Below, piece by piece: positions 39,676-46,708 of a stretch of 49,692 bases of DNA. Below the pieces are notes generated by a model that worked only from the letters and a program-made list of their open reading frames with translations, was not told the DNA's origin and made no database searches. Positions within the stretch are counted from its first letter, which is position 1; each line of letters begins with the position of its first letter. The position numbers and the translations under genes are program-made. Origin of the DNA: Candidatus Aegiribacteria sp. (lineage in GTDB: Bacteria; Fermentibacterota; Fermentibacteria; Fermentibacterales; JCC-6); the NCBI GenBank assembly GCA_013138965.1, contig WTBT01000032.1, forward strand, positions 1-49,692, in the 5' to 3' direction.

Positions 39676-41100
39676 TTACTCCAGCTTCAGCAGCGCGGCA
39701 GCCGTAATAACATTTCCCGAGTTCAACCTTGCAGTGTAAATACCTGACGGAAGTGAGACTCCTGAAGATGATACTCCATTCCAATGGAAAACGGCTTTTC
39801 CTTCACTTGAAACAACCTCAAGCTCAGCAACCAATCTACCGGAACCATCAAATATCTGAAGATTCCCTGAACCATCGAAATATCCTGACACCTCAATACT
39901 GACGGACGCGGAAAAGGGATTGGGAGAAACATCAAGAATCAACTCCATCATCGAGCCTGCTGATTCTTCTTCGCAGCCCTGGATGATTGTTGTGTTCATA
40001 AAGATATTTCCATATCTATCAGCCAGATCCAGATCTCCATCAAGATCCATATCAATGAATACAAAATCTATATAGGGGTTATTAGACAAAAATTCATTAA
40101 AGGTAAAGGTACCATCACCGTAACCGGCGATTGAACCTCCACCCTCTGCCACAGAGAGATCAAGATGACCGTCAAGATCAAGATCGGCAGTGGCGATTTT
40201 TTCAATACCAATTGGACCAGCACCAAAGTATCCTTCTCCTGTCTGTAGAAATGTTCCATCCTGCTGATTCAGGAAAATGAAGGTTGAGTAAGCGCTCATC
40301 GAAGCCAATCCTGTAACAGCGATATCAGTGTAACCATCCTCATTGAAATCACCACAAACGCTGAAATACGGTCCAGACCAACCGAAGATTTCAGCTTCGT
40401 AATGATCAGGAGCACTGAAACTTCCATCTCCGATTCCATCGAAAACCAGAAAACCATCTTCACCACAGGGCACACACAAATCATAAATATTATCTATTTC
40501 CAAATACCCTAATTGAGCGGAACGGAAATAGTGATATGGCTCAATCTCATCGTAAACCCATCCCTCAGCAAAATCACCCATGCCATCACCGAGCATGACA
40601 ACAACCGAATCACCTCCGGGGAAACTCCAGGATTCTCTAGTAACGCCCGTCATATCAAGATGTCCATCATTGTTGATATCTCCTGTGCAACCATCGCATA
40701 ATGACCATGGGAATGTATCATCCAGAGTGAAACTCCCGGTTCCATCCCCCGCATAGAACCAGGTCTCTTCAAGATTCATCAGCAACATATCATCACAAGA
40801 ATCCTCGTTGAAATCTCCAGTCAGAATCTGACCGAAACTAGAAGTATCAATATTAACTGATCCCAGACGTGTAAAACTGCAGTCTCCATTCGAAAGAAAT
40901 ACTTCATAGTAACTGCTGTCAGAAGTCCAAAAGTCCAGAGCTACAAAATCATCGAGCCCATCGTTATTGAAATCGGCAGACTCAATATCATTGAAGTTCT
41001 CATAATCATAGACCAGTTCAAATATCTCAGCTGATGTGCCTGAGGCAACGCAGAACGGAATTATCAGAAAAGCCGATGTGAATATCGATTTGTATTTCAT
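39676..41100 (-). CDS. secreted FG-GAP/VCBS-repeat protein with C-terminal sorting domain
   Basis: Starting at ATG 41100 (MKYKSIFTSAFLIIPFCVAS, signal peptide), the protein has about seven FG-GAP-like repeats with calcium-type DxNxDGxxD loops, for example DFNNDGLDDF, DINNDGHLDM, DFNEDGYTDI and DLDLDGHLDL, probably a beta-propeller. The end (SPNPFSASVSIEV, IFDGSGRLVAEL, LPSGIYTARLNSG) is a FlgD-like/T9SS-type sorting domain. Such proteins are surface adhesion or binding proteins. The further upstream in-frame start at 41136 gives a non-signal sequence and was not used. Confidence 0.85.
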   Translation of the reverse strand: MKYKSIFTSAFLIIPFCVASGTSAEIFELVYDYENFNDIESADFNNDGLDDFVALDFWTSDSSYYEVFLSNGDCSFTRLGSVNIDTSSFGQILTGDFNEDSCDDMLLMNLEETWFYAGDGTGSFTLDDTFPWSLCDGCTGDINNDGHLDMTGVTRESWSFPGGDSVVVMLGDGMGDFAEGWVYDEIEPYHYFRSAQLGYLEIDNIYDLCVPCGEDGFLVFDGIGDGSFSAPDHYEAEIFGWSGPYFSVCGDFNEDGYTDIAVTGLASMSAYSTFIFLNQQDGTFLQTGEGYFGAGPIGIEKIATADLDLDGHLDLSVAEGGGSIAGYGDGTFTFNEFLSNNPYIDFVFIDMDLDGDLDLADRYGNIFMNTTIIQGCEEESAGSMMELILDVSPNPFSASVSIEVSGYFDGSGNLQIFDGSGRLVAELEVVSSEGKAVFHWNGVSSSGVSLPSGIYTARLNSGNVITAAALLKLE

Positions 41101-41231
41101 CTCAACAGCCTCTCCAGCGCCTATGCCTGCATTCACAACCAGTTATTGAGTTTCAAGTTCTCCAATCAAAATACTTCTTGAAAGATCCTGAAGGGATTCT
41201 TTTTATCAGCCCGTTTCCTGTGGTTTTCAAC

Positions 41232-41846
41232 TCACGGCGATTTCAAGGAAAAGAGGTATTCGATGATCTCGTTGGCCATCATGGCGGCCACAATGGCGAC
41301 CCTGGATGAAAGTGTACCCTGGGAAAGGTCACTTTCCTGATCTCCCACAATCGTAAGGTTCTGCCGCCTGTCAACTCTTATTGAATCGGTCTTTCCGAAA
41401 CCTGTGATACCCGAGCAGGAGAACACAGGTTTGCGGGGGAATCCTTCAAGCCAGGATTCAAGGAGCATGATCTTGGTCTCCTCCCTGTCCACCGCTTCAA
41501 CAAGCACATCACAGTCAGCAAAGATTGAACAGGCGTTTTCAGAATCTATAAGTCTGGTATGAATCTCAATCTCAGCATCGGGGTTTATGAGTTCCAGGTT
41601 ATACTTCAGCGCCTCAACCTTTGGATATCCTATCTGATCTGTGAAGTAAAACTGCCTGTTCAGGTTGGTCAGCTCAACAGAATCGAAATCGGCAATCACA
41701 AGCCTGCCTATCCCGGCACGGATCAGCGAAGCAGCTACATTCGATCCAATTCCGCCTGCTCCTGTGATACCCGCTGACGATCTGTTAAGAAGAGACGTCA
41801 GGCCGGGTGGATTGTCTCGAAAAGCACTGGTTTTTTCATCAATCAT
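41232..41846 (-). CDS. ThiF/MoeB-like adenylyltransferase for a sulfur carrier
   Basis: The 204-residue E1-like protein has the nucleotide-binding GITGAGGIGSNVAASLIRAG, then LVIADFDSVELTNLNRQFYF with the DFD and N-x-NRQ residues, and VEAVDREETKIMLLES. It is the short ThiF type without a C-terminal rhodanese. Such enzymes adenylate the GG terminus of a ThiS/MoaD-like carrier. It is transcribed away from the tungsten oxidoreductase operon, whose last gene encodes just such a carrier. I infer they work together in pterin-cofactor or thiazole sulfur transfer. Confidence 0.85.
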   Translation of the reverse strand: MIDEKTSAFRDNPPGLTSLLNRSSAGITGAGGIGSNVAASLIRAGIGRLVIADFDSVELTNLNRQFYFTDQIGYPKVEALKYNLELINPDAEIEIHTRLIDSENACSIFADCDVLVEAVDREETKIMLLESWLEGFPRKPVFSCSGITGFGKTDSIRVDRRQNLTIVGDQESDLSQGTLSSRVAIVAAMMANEIIEYLFSLKSP

Positions 41847-41869
41847 ATTTTAATTCTAAACAATCATTA

Positions 41870-42039
41870 CCGGATGTGCCAGAGTTCTTTTTGGAGGGTT
41901 GTTTCCGCCCCCTTCGATTTGTAGCTTTCATGCGTATATTTTCGTGATATTTATCACTGTGAACAGATTCTTTTAAACCTACTGGCGCCTACACAGGGAG
42001 TTTTCTATGGCAAACACTTGCAATGCCGGTGAGATTCTT
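41870..42039 (+). repeat. 170-bp direct repeat, copy A
   Basis: This copy matches 43439-43608 with only about four differences (near 41973-41980 and at 42006), a constant offset of 1569 bp and no gap. It contains a leader, a GTGAT-ATTT-ATCAC palindrome, the AGGGAG ribosome-binding site and the first 11 codons (MANTCNAGEIL) of the AOR N-domain gene. It is next to the divergent thiF-like gene. At 42039/42040 homology ends abruptly. Confidence 0.95.
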
Positions 42040-42321
42040 TTCCCAGCCTTCTGGAAGTCTGGCTGTATCAATAGAAACACCGTGGACATAAAAGCCATGT
42101 GTTTGATGGAATAGTGAGAGCTCACCCAGTGCTCCATCGATATAGATCGTTCTCTCCGGTAAGTTTTTGGGTTGTACATCAACTTCAATGGAAGTGCGGA
42201 GATTTTCAGGAGCTTCCGGATATACACTTAAAATTGCCTGAGAGCCGAATACCCACAACTCGTTGTCACCTGAAACCTCACATGCAGCCCTGATGGCATG
42301 CTGGAGCTGCTGAAATGTCAT
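41989..42321 (-). CDS. DUF6036-like nucleotidyltransferase, C-terminally truncated
   Basis: The 110-residue frame has the start of DUF6036-type nucleotidyltransferases: MTFQQLQHAIRAACEVSGDN, LWVFGSQAILSVYPEAPENL (GSQ at the nucleotide site), SIEVDVQPKN, and ALGELSLFHQTHGFYVHGVS followed by TARLPEGWEK. It then enters repeat copy A and ends NLTGIASVCHRKLPV, which is antisense of the repeat, not family sequence. About the last third or half of the protein is lost. Its start overlaps the stop of the wHTH gene by 1 nt, an operon typical of AbiE-like toxin-antitoxin pairs. Confidence 0.7.
   Translation of the reverse strand: MTFQQLQHAIRAACEVSGDNELWVFGSQAILSVYPEAPENLRTSIEVDVQPKNLPERTIYIDGALGELSLFHQTHGFYVHGVSIDTARLPEGWEKNLTGIASVCHRKLPV
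42007..42114 (+). pseudogene. duplicated 5' fragment of the AOR N-domain gene
   Basis: ATG 42007 with its ribosome-binding site encodes MANTCNAGEIL, identical to the start of the gene at 43576, and then runs out of the repeat into FPAFWKSGCINRNTVDIKAM and CLME before TAG. It has kept promoter-like and translation signals, so a 35-residue peptide could be made. It overlaps the truncated nucleotidyltransferase gene on the other strand. Confidence 0.8.
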
Positions 42322-43259
42322 TACTCACCTCCCATTTCTTTTAACACTCGATCCTTCTCCTTCTTACTCAGTACCGCAAGGAATGGACAACTTTGTCGCA
42401 ATCTTATTGCACGATCTTCTTCTGAGGAGAGAAACTGTACAAGACGTCGAACGGAATACTTCTGGAGAATGTCCATCCACTCTTCTATGTCCCCTCTTGC
42501 CGAATCGCATTTACCTTTCAGAATCAGTTTTGTGTGCTGCTCCGCCCTTTCGATTATGGATCTGTCCTCATTGATCATCTTACCGATTATCCTGCAAATC
42601 ACTGTCAGCCGCTTGTCCTGCGTTTCGTGAGAGACAGCTCCACTCATTATTCCGTTTTCAATATTACTATCTCTACCGGGGGGCAAACCGAAAAGATGCA
42701 GTGAGCTGAATTCCTGTTGAGGTGTATCAGCCTTTGTATAGCCAATCAACTCGATAGTCATGTCCACTTCCCTCTCCAGGTCCTGAAACAGTATCCGAAG
42801 ATTCTGTATTGTCACCCTTAGATTCCCGGCGTTCTGAAGTATACAAATCCTTATCGGATGCTGTGAATCGCCAGGGAGTGAAGGTATCCATGCAGAGATT
42901 GGCGGCGGTTCGACTATTTCAATGCACTTTCGGATTGAAGCCAGGATATGCTCATAACGATCAGTCTCAGCGGAGAACAGTGCGGCAACAGCCTGTACTA
43001 AGATATCATTCAGAGATATTTCGTATTGCTGTTTCCGGCCACCTCCGATAGCTCTAACGATTCCAGCAGAAGTGAGTCTCTTCATTGCCTTCCTTGCACC
43101 CAAAGGTGTAAGATCAGCTCTTTCCGCCGCGTCAACGATCGAGATAGGACCACTAACCTCCGTAAACATCACTCTGAGGAGTCTTATCTGAGCTTCGGTT
43201 CCAAGTATGATGTTCAGAGGATACCGAAAAGAATTCTGTTCAATACTTATTGGTCTCAT
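42321..43259 (-). CDS. winged-helix regulator paired with the nucleotidyltransferase
   Basis: The 312-residue protein has an N-terminal winged HTH (ISIVDAAERADLTPLGARKA ... RLTSAGIVRAIGGGRKQQYE). A helical middle and a nucleotidyltransferase-like region (HPIRICILQNAGNLRVT, EVDMTIELIGYT) follow. It reads like the antitoxin/regulator half of a toxin-antitoxin-like pair. It is preceded by a promoter with a 16-bp perfect palindrome. It lies wholly inside the insert bounded by the 170-bp repeats. Confidence 0.7.
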   Translation of the reverse strand: MRPISIEQNSFRYPLNIILGTEAQIRLLRVMFTEVSGPISIVDAAERADLTPLGARKAMKRLTSAGIVRAIGGGRKQQYEISLNDILVQAVAALFSAETDRYEHILASIRKCIEIVEPPPISAWIPSLPGDSQHPIRICILQNAGNLRVTIQNLRILFQDLEREVDMTIELIGYTKADTPQQEFSSLHLFGLPPGRDSNIENGIMSGAVSHETQDKRLTVICRIIGKMINEDRSIIERAEQHTKLILKGKCDSARGDIEEWMDILQKYSVRRLVQFLSSEEDRAIRLRQSCPFLAVLSKKEKDRVLKEMGGE

Positions 43260-43315
43260 GATATTACTCCAGTCTCTCTTGGTAACCTGCCCAACAATAA
43301 CAATTGTTTCTAATT

Positions 43316-43347
43316 AGTAACTATAGTTACTTTGTGATGTATGTCAA
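43316..43347 (-). promoter_or_regulatory. promoter and palindromic operator of the inserted gene pair
   Basis: On the minus strand, TTGACA (43342-43347) and TATAGT (43320-43325) are 16 bp apart. AGTAACTATAGTTACT (43316-43331), a perfect 16-bp palindrome, covers the -10 box. The layout mirrors the mazEF promoter at 3576-3610 without sequence identity of the operator arms. Confidence 0.7.
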
Positions 43348-43438
43348 TCCATATCCATATGCTAGGAGCCCTGTCAGGCAATAAGTGTCGGAAGTGACGT
43401 CCGGCCCCGCGATGTTCGGCCTTGCGATGTAAGTATTC

Positions 43439-43608
43439 CCGGATGTGCCAGAGTTCTTTTTGGAGGGTTGTTTCCGCCCCCTTCGATTTGTAGCTTTCAT
43501 GCGTATATTTTCGTGATATTTATCACTGTGAACAGATTCTTTTTTAACTACTGGCGCCTACACAGGGAGTTTTTTATGGCAAACACTTGCAATGCCGGTG
43601 AGATTCTT
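43439..43608 (+). repeat. 170-bp direct repeat, copy B (functional copy)
   Basis: This is the partner of 41870-42039. Here the repeat runs on into the complete AOR N-domain gene, so this copy carries the working upstream region of the operon. Homology begins at CCGGATGTG and no short terminal inverted repeats are visible at either junction. Confidence 0.95.
43513..43526 (+). promoter_or_regulatory. CRP/FNR-family operator candidate
   Basis: GTGATATTTATCAC fits both TGAT-N4-ATCA (FNR-type core) and GTGA-N6-TCAC (CRP-type core). It lies about 50 bp before the ATG at 43576 and a TTAACT-like -10 (43544-43549) follows at roughly class II spacing. The same site is present in copy A at 41944-41957. 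Confidence 0.5.
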
Positions 43609-44379
43609 GAGAAACAGAAGGTTCTCGGTACGCTCAAGTACACCCCCAAACCCTCCGTAAGAGGGTACACCGGGGAAATACTCAGAGTTGATATCTCCGA
43701 GCCTTCCTTCAGGATCATACCGGTAACGGAGAAAATGAAAGATGTTTTTACCGGAGGAAAAGGATTCGACCTCTGGATGATGTGGCAGGAAGTAACATCC
43801 GAAACAAAATGGGACAGTCCTGAGAACGCGATATGCATAGCTGCGGGACCTTTAGGAGGCACTACTTCTTTCTCAGGTTCCGGCAAGTCGATTGTCACAA
43901 CCATATCCCCCACGACAGGATCCGCGGTTGATTCCAATGTAGGAGGGCATTTTGGTCCTTTAATGAAGTTCTCAGGCTTCGACTGCCTTGTTATCACCGG
44001 AAAATCCGAGATTGATGTGATCATCTTCATTGACGGGATAAACGGGATAGTCCAGGTGATTGAATCTCCGCTTCTTTCGGTGAACTCACACCTGGCCGCG
44101 GAGGAGCTGGCCGAAATGTACTCCGATAATGATGACGACAAGCGCCATATTTCAACGGTTTCAGCCGGCGTAGGAGCGGAGCACGCATGGATCGGATGCC
44201 TGAATTTCTCCTGGTGGGACTGGAGAAGAAGAACCATGAGGCTGAAACAGGCCGGAAGGGGCGGAACAGGCACAGTCTTCCGGAACAAGGGTCTGAAGGC
44301 TCTTGCAGTGAAGGCTCCCCACACAAGACCCGCATGGACAATTTCCCGGCAGGATTCAGGGGAGGCATCCAATGATTGA
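43576..44379 (+). CDS. stand-alone N-terminal domain of a tungsten aldehyde:ferredoxin oxidoreductase
   Basis: The 267-residue protein is the AOR_N domain only. RGYTGEILRVDISEPSFRII is the typical start (after about 28 extra residues), then FTGGKGFDLWMMW, AICIAAGPLGGTTSFSGSGK, NVGGHFGPLMKFSGFDCLVI and QAGRGGTGTVFRNKGLKALA, equal to AAGRGGVGAVMGSKNLKAI of Pyrococcus AOR. These segments contact tungstopterin. The protein ends where domain 2 of AOR would start; domains 2-3 are encoded at 46708-48696. AGGGAG precedes the ATG. It overlaps the NuoE-like gene by 8 nt. Confidence 0.9.
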   Translation: MANTCNAGEILEKQKVLGTLKYTPKPSVRGYTGEILRVDISEPSFRIIPVTEKMKDVFTGGKGFDLWMMWQEVTSETKWDSPENAICIAAGPLGGTTSFSGSGKSIVTTISPTTGSAVDSNVGGHFGPLMKFSGFDCLVITGKSEIDVIIFIDGINGIVQVIESPLLSVNSHLAAEELAEMYSDNDDDKRHISTVSAGVGAEHAWIGCLNFSWWDWRRRTMRLKQAGRGGTGTVFRNKGLKALAVKAPHTRPAWTISRQDSGEASND

Positions 44380-44827
44380 TTTGAAAATAGTGGACGCAGT
44401 CATTGAGAAATGGAATACCGATCCGGACTTCGTTATCGAAATGATGCAGGATGTTCAGGACGAATTCAGGTATATCCCGAAGGAAGCCCTTGAAAGAATT
44501 TCCGACAGAACCGAAAAACCAAGGGGCAAACTGTTTCATATCGCCACTTTTTACAATGCTTTCAGCCTTGAGCAAAGGGGTGAAACGGAAATACAGGTCT
44601 GCATGGGAACGGCATGCTACGTAAAGGGGGCAGCGGATGTTCTTGCAGCCCTTGAAAGGGCTCTTGGTATTTCAAGCGGAGATACGACACCCGATGGCAA
44701 ATTTACCCTTACGGAAGTCAGGTGCGTCGGCGCGTGCGGGCTTGCTCCCGTTGTTACCATTGGTGATGAGGTTATCGGAGGAGTTAAATCCAGCGAAATA
44801 CCAGCTATCATCAAGAGATTCAGTTAA
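44372..44827 (+). CDS. NuoE/HndA-like [2Fe-2S] subunit
   Basis: The 151-residue thioredoxin-like ferredoxin has a helical start (DFVIEMMQDVQDEFRYIPKE) and four cluster cysteines: CMGTAC and CVGAC, in the family spacing. It passes electrons between the NuoF-like flavin subunit and the rest of the complex. Its gene sits between the two AOR parts, 12 bp before the NuoF-like gene. Confidence 0.92.
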   Translation: MIDLKIVDAVIEKWNTDPDFVIEMMQDVQDEFRYIPKEALERISDRTEKPRGKLFHIATFYNAFSLEQRGETEIQVCMGTACYVKGAADVLAALERALGISSGDTTPDGKFTLTEVRCVGACGLAPVVTIGDEVIGGVKSSEIPAIIKRFS

Positions 44828-44839
44828 GGAGGGCCGGAA

Positions 44840-46708
44840 ATGACTATTGATCAGTTAAAACAGATGCAGCAGAAGGCTCTCGATAAGTACGAAAGCTACA
44901 GTGCGGCGCTTATGGTATGCACAGGCACAGCGTGCGTCGCAAACAAATCCTTCAATCTCGTTACTGTCCTGAATGAGGAACTTGAGAAACGAAACCTGTC
45001 GAAAAAGTACCTGGTGGTACCGAGCGGCTGCAACGGGTTCTGCGCCAAGGGGCCCATTATGGTGGTTCAGCCTGAGGGGATATTCTACGAGGAGCTTACC
45101 GGCAAAGATATCCAGGAAATAATAGAGAAGCATCTTGAGGGTGGAGAACCTGTGGAAAGGCTTCTTTATCATCATGATGGAGCAGCTGTTCCCAAGATGG
45201 AGAATATTCCGTTCTTCGGAAAGCAGAAACTCCTTGCTCTGCGGCACAAGGGAATGATCAATCCTGAGAAGATCGAAGATTACTTCAGACTTGATGGATA
45301 CCAGACACTGCACAGGATACTCACAACCATGAAACCGGAGGAAGTGATCACTGAAATCATCCGCTCCGGCATCAGGGGCCGTGGAGGCGGTGGTTTCCCG
45401 GCTGGAGTGAAGTGGCAATCGTGTGCCCAAGCCGTTGAAAAAACCGGAAACCCTCCGTCTGTGATCTGCAACGCGGATGAGGGAGACCCCGGCGCTTTCA
45501 TGGACAGAAGCATAATAGAGGCAGACCCCCACAGTGTAATAGAGGGAATGCTTACGGGCGCCTATGCAGTGGGAGCCAGCAGGGGATACATCTATATCCG
45601 CAAGGAATACCCCCTTGCCATGAAACGGCTGATCATTGCTATAGATCAGGCACGCGAACACGGCCTTCTTGGAAAGAATATCTTCAATGCCGGATTCGAT
45701 TTCGATATTGTAGTACACAGGGGCGCCGGAGCCTTCGTGTGTGGTGAGTCTTCAGCCCTGATGGCTTCCATGGCCGGTGATCCGGGAGAACCAAGAGCAA
45801 AATACGTCCGTTCCGTTGAGCGGGGCTACAAGGATAAACCGACTGTCCTGAACAACGTTGAGACCTGGGCCAACATTCCCCTGATAATGGAAAAAGGAGC
45901 TGAATGGTTCGCATCCATCGGAACAGGCGATGTATCTGAGAATCCCTGGAACGGATCATCGGGAACCAAGGTTTTCTCTCTTGTCGGAGACGTGAACAAC
46001 ATAGGCCTCGTTGAAGTGCCTATGGGAATAACTCTCCGGGAGATCATCTACGATATCGGCGGAGGCATTCCTGAAGAGAGGGAATTCAAGGCTGTACAGA
46101 CAGGAGGCCCTTCAGGAGGAGTCCTCCCTGCCGACAAACTTGATCTTCCGGTGGATTTCGACACTCTCACTGAGGTTGGCTCAATGATGGGCTCGGGCGG
46201 AATGGTCGTCATGGATGATGAAACATGCATGATCCAGGTGGCAAAGTACTTTGTTGATTTCCTCAAGGATGAATCCTGCGGCAAGTGCACACCCTGCAGG
46301 GAAGGACTTGTCGCCCTTGGCACTATTCTGGAAAGGATAACCAACGGAGATGGCCGCCAGGGTGACATCGAACTTCTCGAAGAATATGCGCAGAACATGT
46401 GCGAAAGCAGTCTGTGCGCGCTGGGTCAGACTGCGGCCAATCCTGTTCTCAGCACAATCGAGTACTTCCGGGATGAATACGAAGATCATATCCGGAAGAG
46501 AAAATGCATGGCGCTCAAGTGCAAGGCGCTTATTGAGTACCACATAATTGCCGATAACTGTACCGGCTGCACCATCTGCGCCAGAAACTGCCCGGTGGAC
46601 GCGATCGAGGGCAGCCTGAAGGAACAACATATGATAGACCAGGAGAAGTGTATTCACTGCGGAGTCTGCAGGGAAGTATGTAACTTCAACGCGGTGGAGG
46701 TACTCTAA
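44840..46708 (+). CDS. NuoF/HndC-like NAD(H)- and FMN-binding subunit with extra ferredoxin domains
   Basis: The 622-residue protein has, in order, an N-terminal [2Fe-2S] thioredoxin-like domain (CTGTAC, CNGFC), the Nuo51 FMN/NADH fold (GRGGGGFPAGVKW, NADEGDPGAFMDR, GAGAYVCGE-like GAGAFVCGESSAL), a SLBB region, and the N3-type cluster motif CGKCTPCREG. A C-terminal two-cluster ferredoxin follows (CTGCTICARNCPVD and CIHCGVCREVCNFNAV). This architecture is that of HndC/HydB-type subunits found in electron-bifurcating enzymes. AAGGAGG lies before the ATG. It overlaps the next gene by 1 nt. Confidence 0.93.
   Translation: MTIDQLKQMQQKALDKYESYSAALMVCTGTACVANKSFNLVTVLNEELEKRNLSKKYLVVPSGCNGFCAKGPIMVVQPEGIFYEELTGKDIQEIIEKHLEGGEPVERLLYHHDGAAVPKMENIPFFGKQKLLALRHKGMINPEKIEDYFRLDGYQTLHRILTTMKPEEVITEIIRSGIRGRGGGGFPAGVKWQSCAQAVEKTGNPPSVICNADEGDPGAFMDRSIIEADPHSVIEGMLTGAYAVGASRGYIYIRKEYPLAMKRLIIAIDQAREHGLLGKNIFNAGFDFDIVVHRGAGAFVCGESSALMASMAGDPGEPRAKYVRSVERGYKDKPTVLNNVETWANIPLIMEKGAEWFASIGTGDVSENPWNGSSGTKVFSLVGDVNNIGLVEVPMGITLREIIYDIGGGIPEEREFKAVQTGGPSGGVLPADKLDLPVDFDTLTEVGSMMGSGGMVVMDDETCMIQVAKYFVDFLKDESCGKCTPCREGLVALGTILERITNGDGRQGDIELLEEYAQNMCESSLCALGQTAANPVLSTIEYFRDEYEDHIRKRKCMALKCKALIEYHIIADNCTGCTICARNCPVDAIEGSLKEQHMIDQEKCIHCGVCREVCNFNAVEVL

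Noticed and set aside
43548-44372. 274-codon minus-strand frame opposite the AOR N-domain gene
   Set aside because: The plus strand matches AOR throughout with operon context; the antisense frame has no features. Its ending matches that of 41989-42321 only because both cross the 170-bp repeat.
44855-45718. Long minus-strand frame opposite the NuoF-like gene
   Set aside because: It mirrors the GC-rich third positions of the real gene; no family resemblance.
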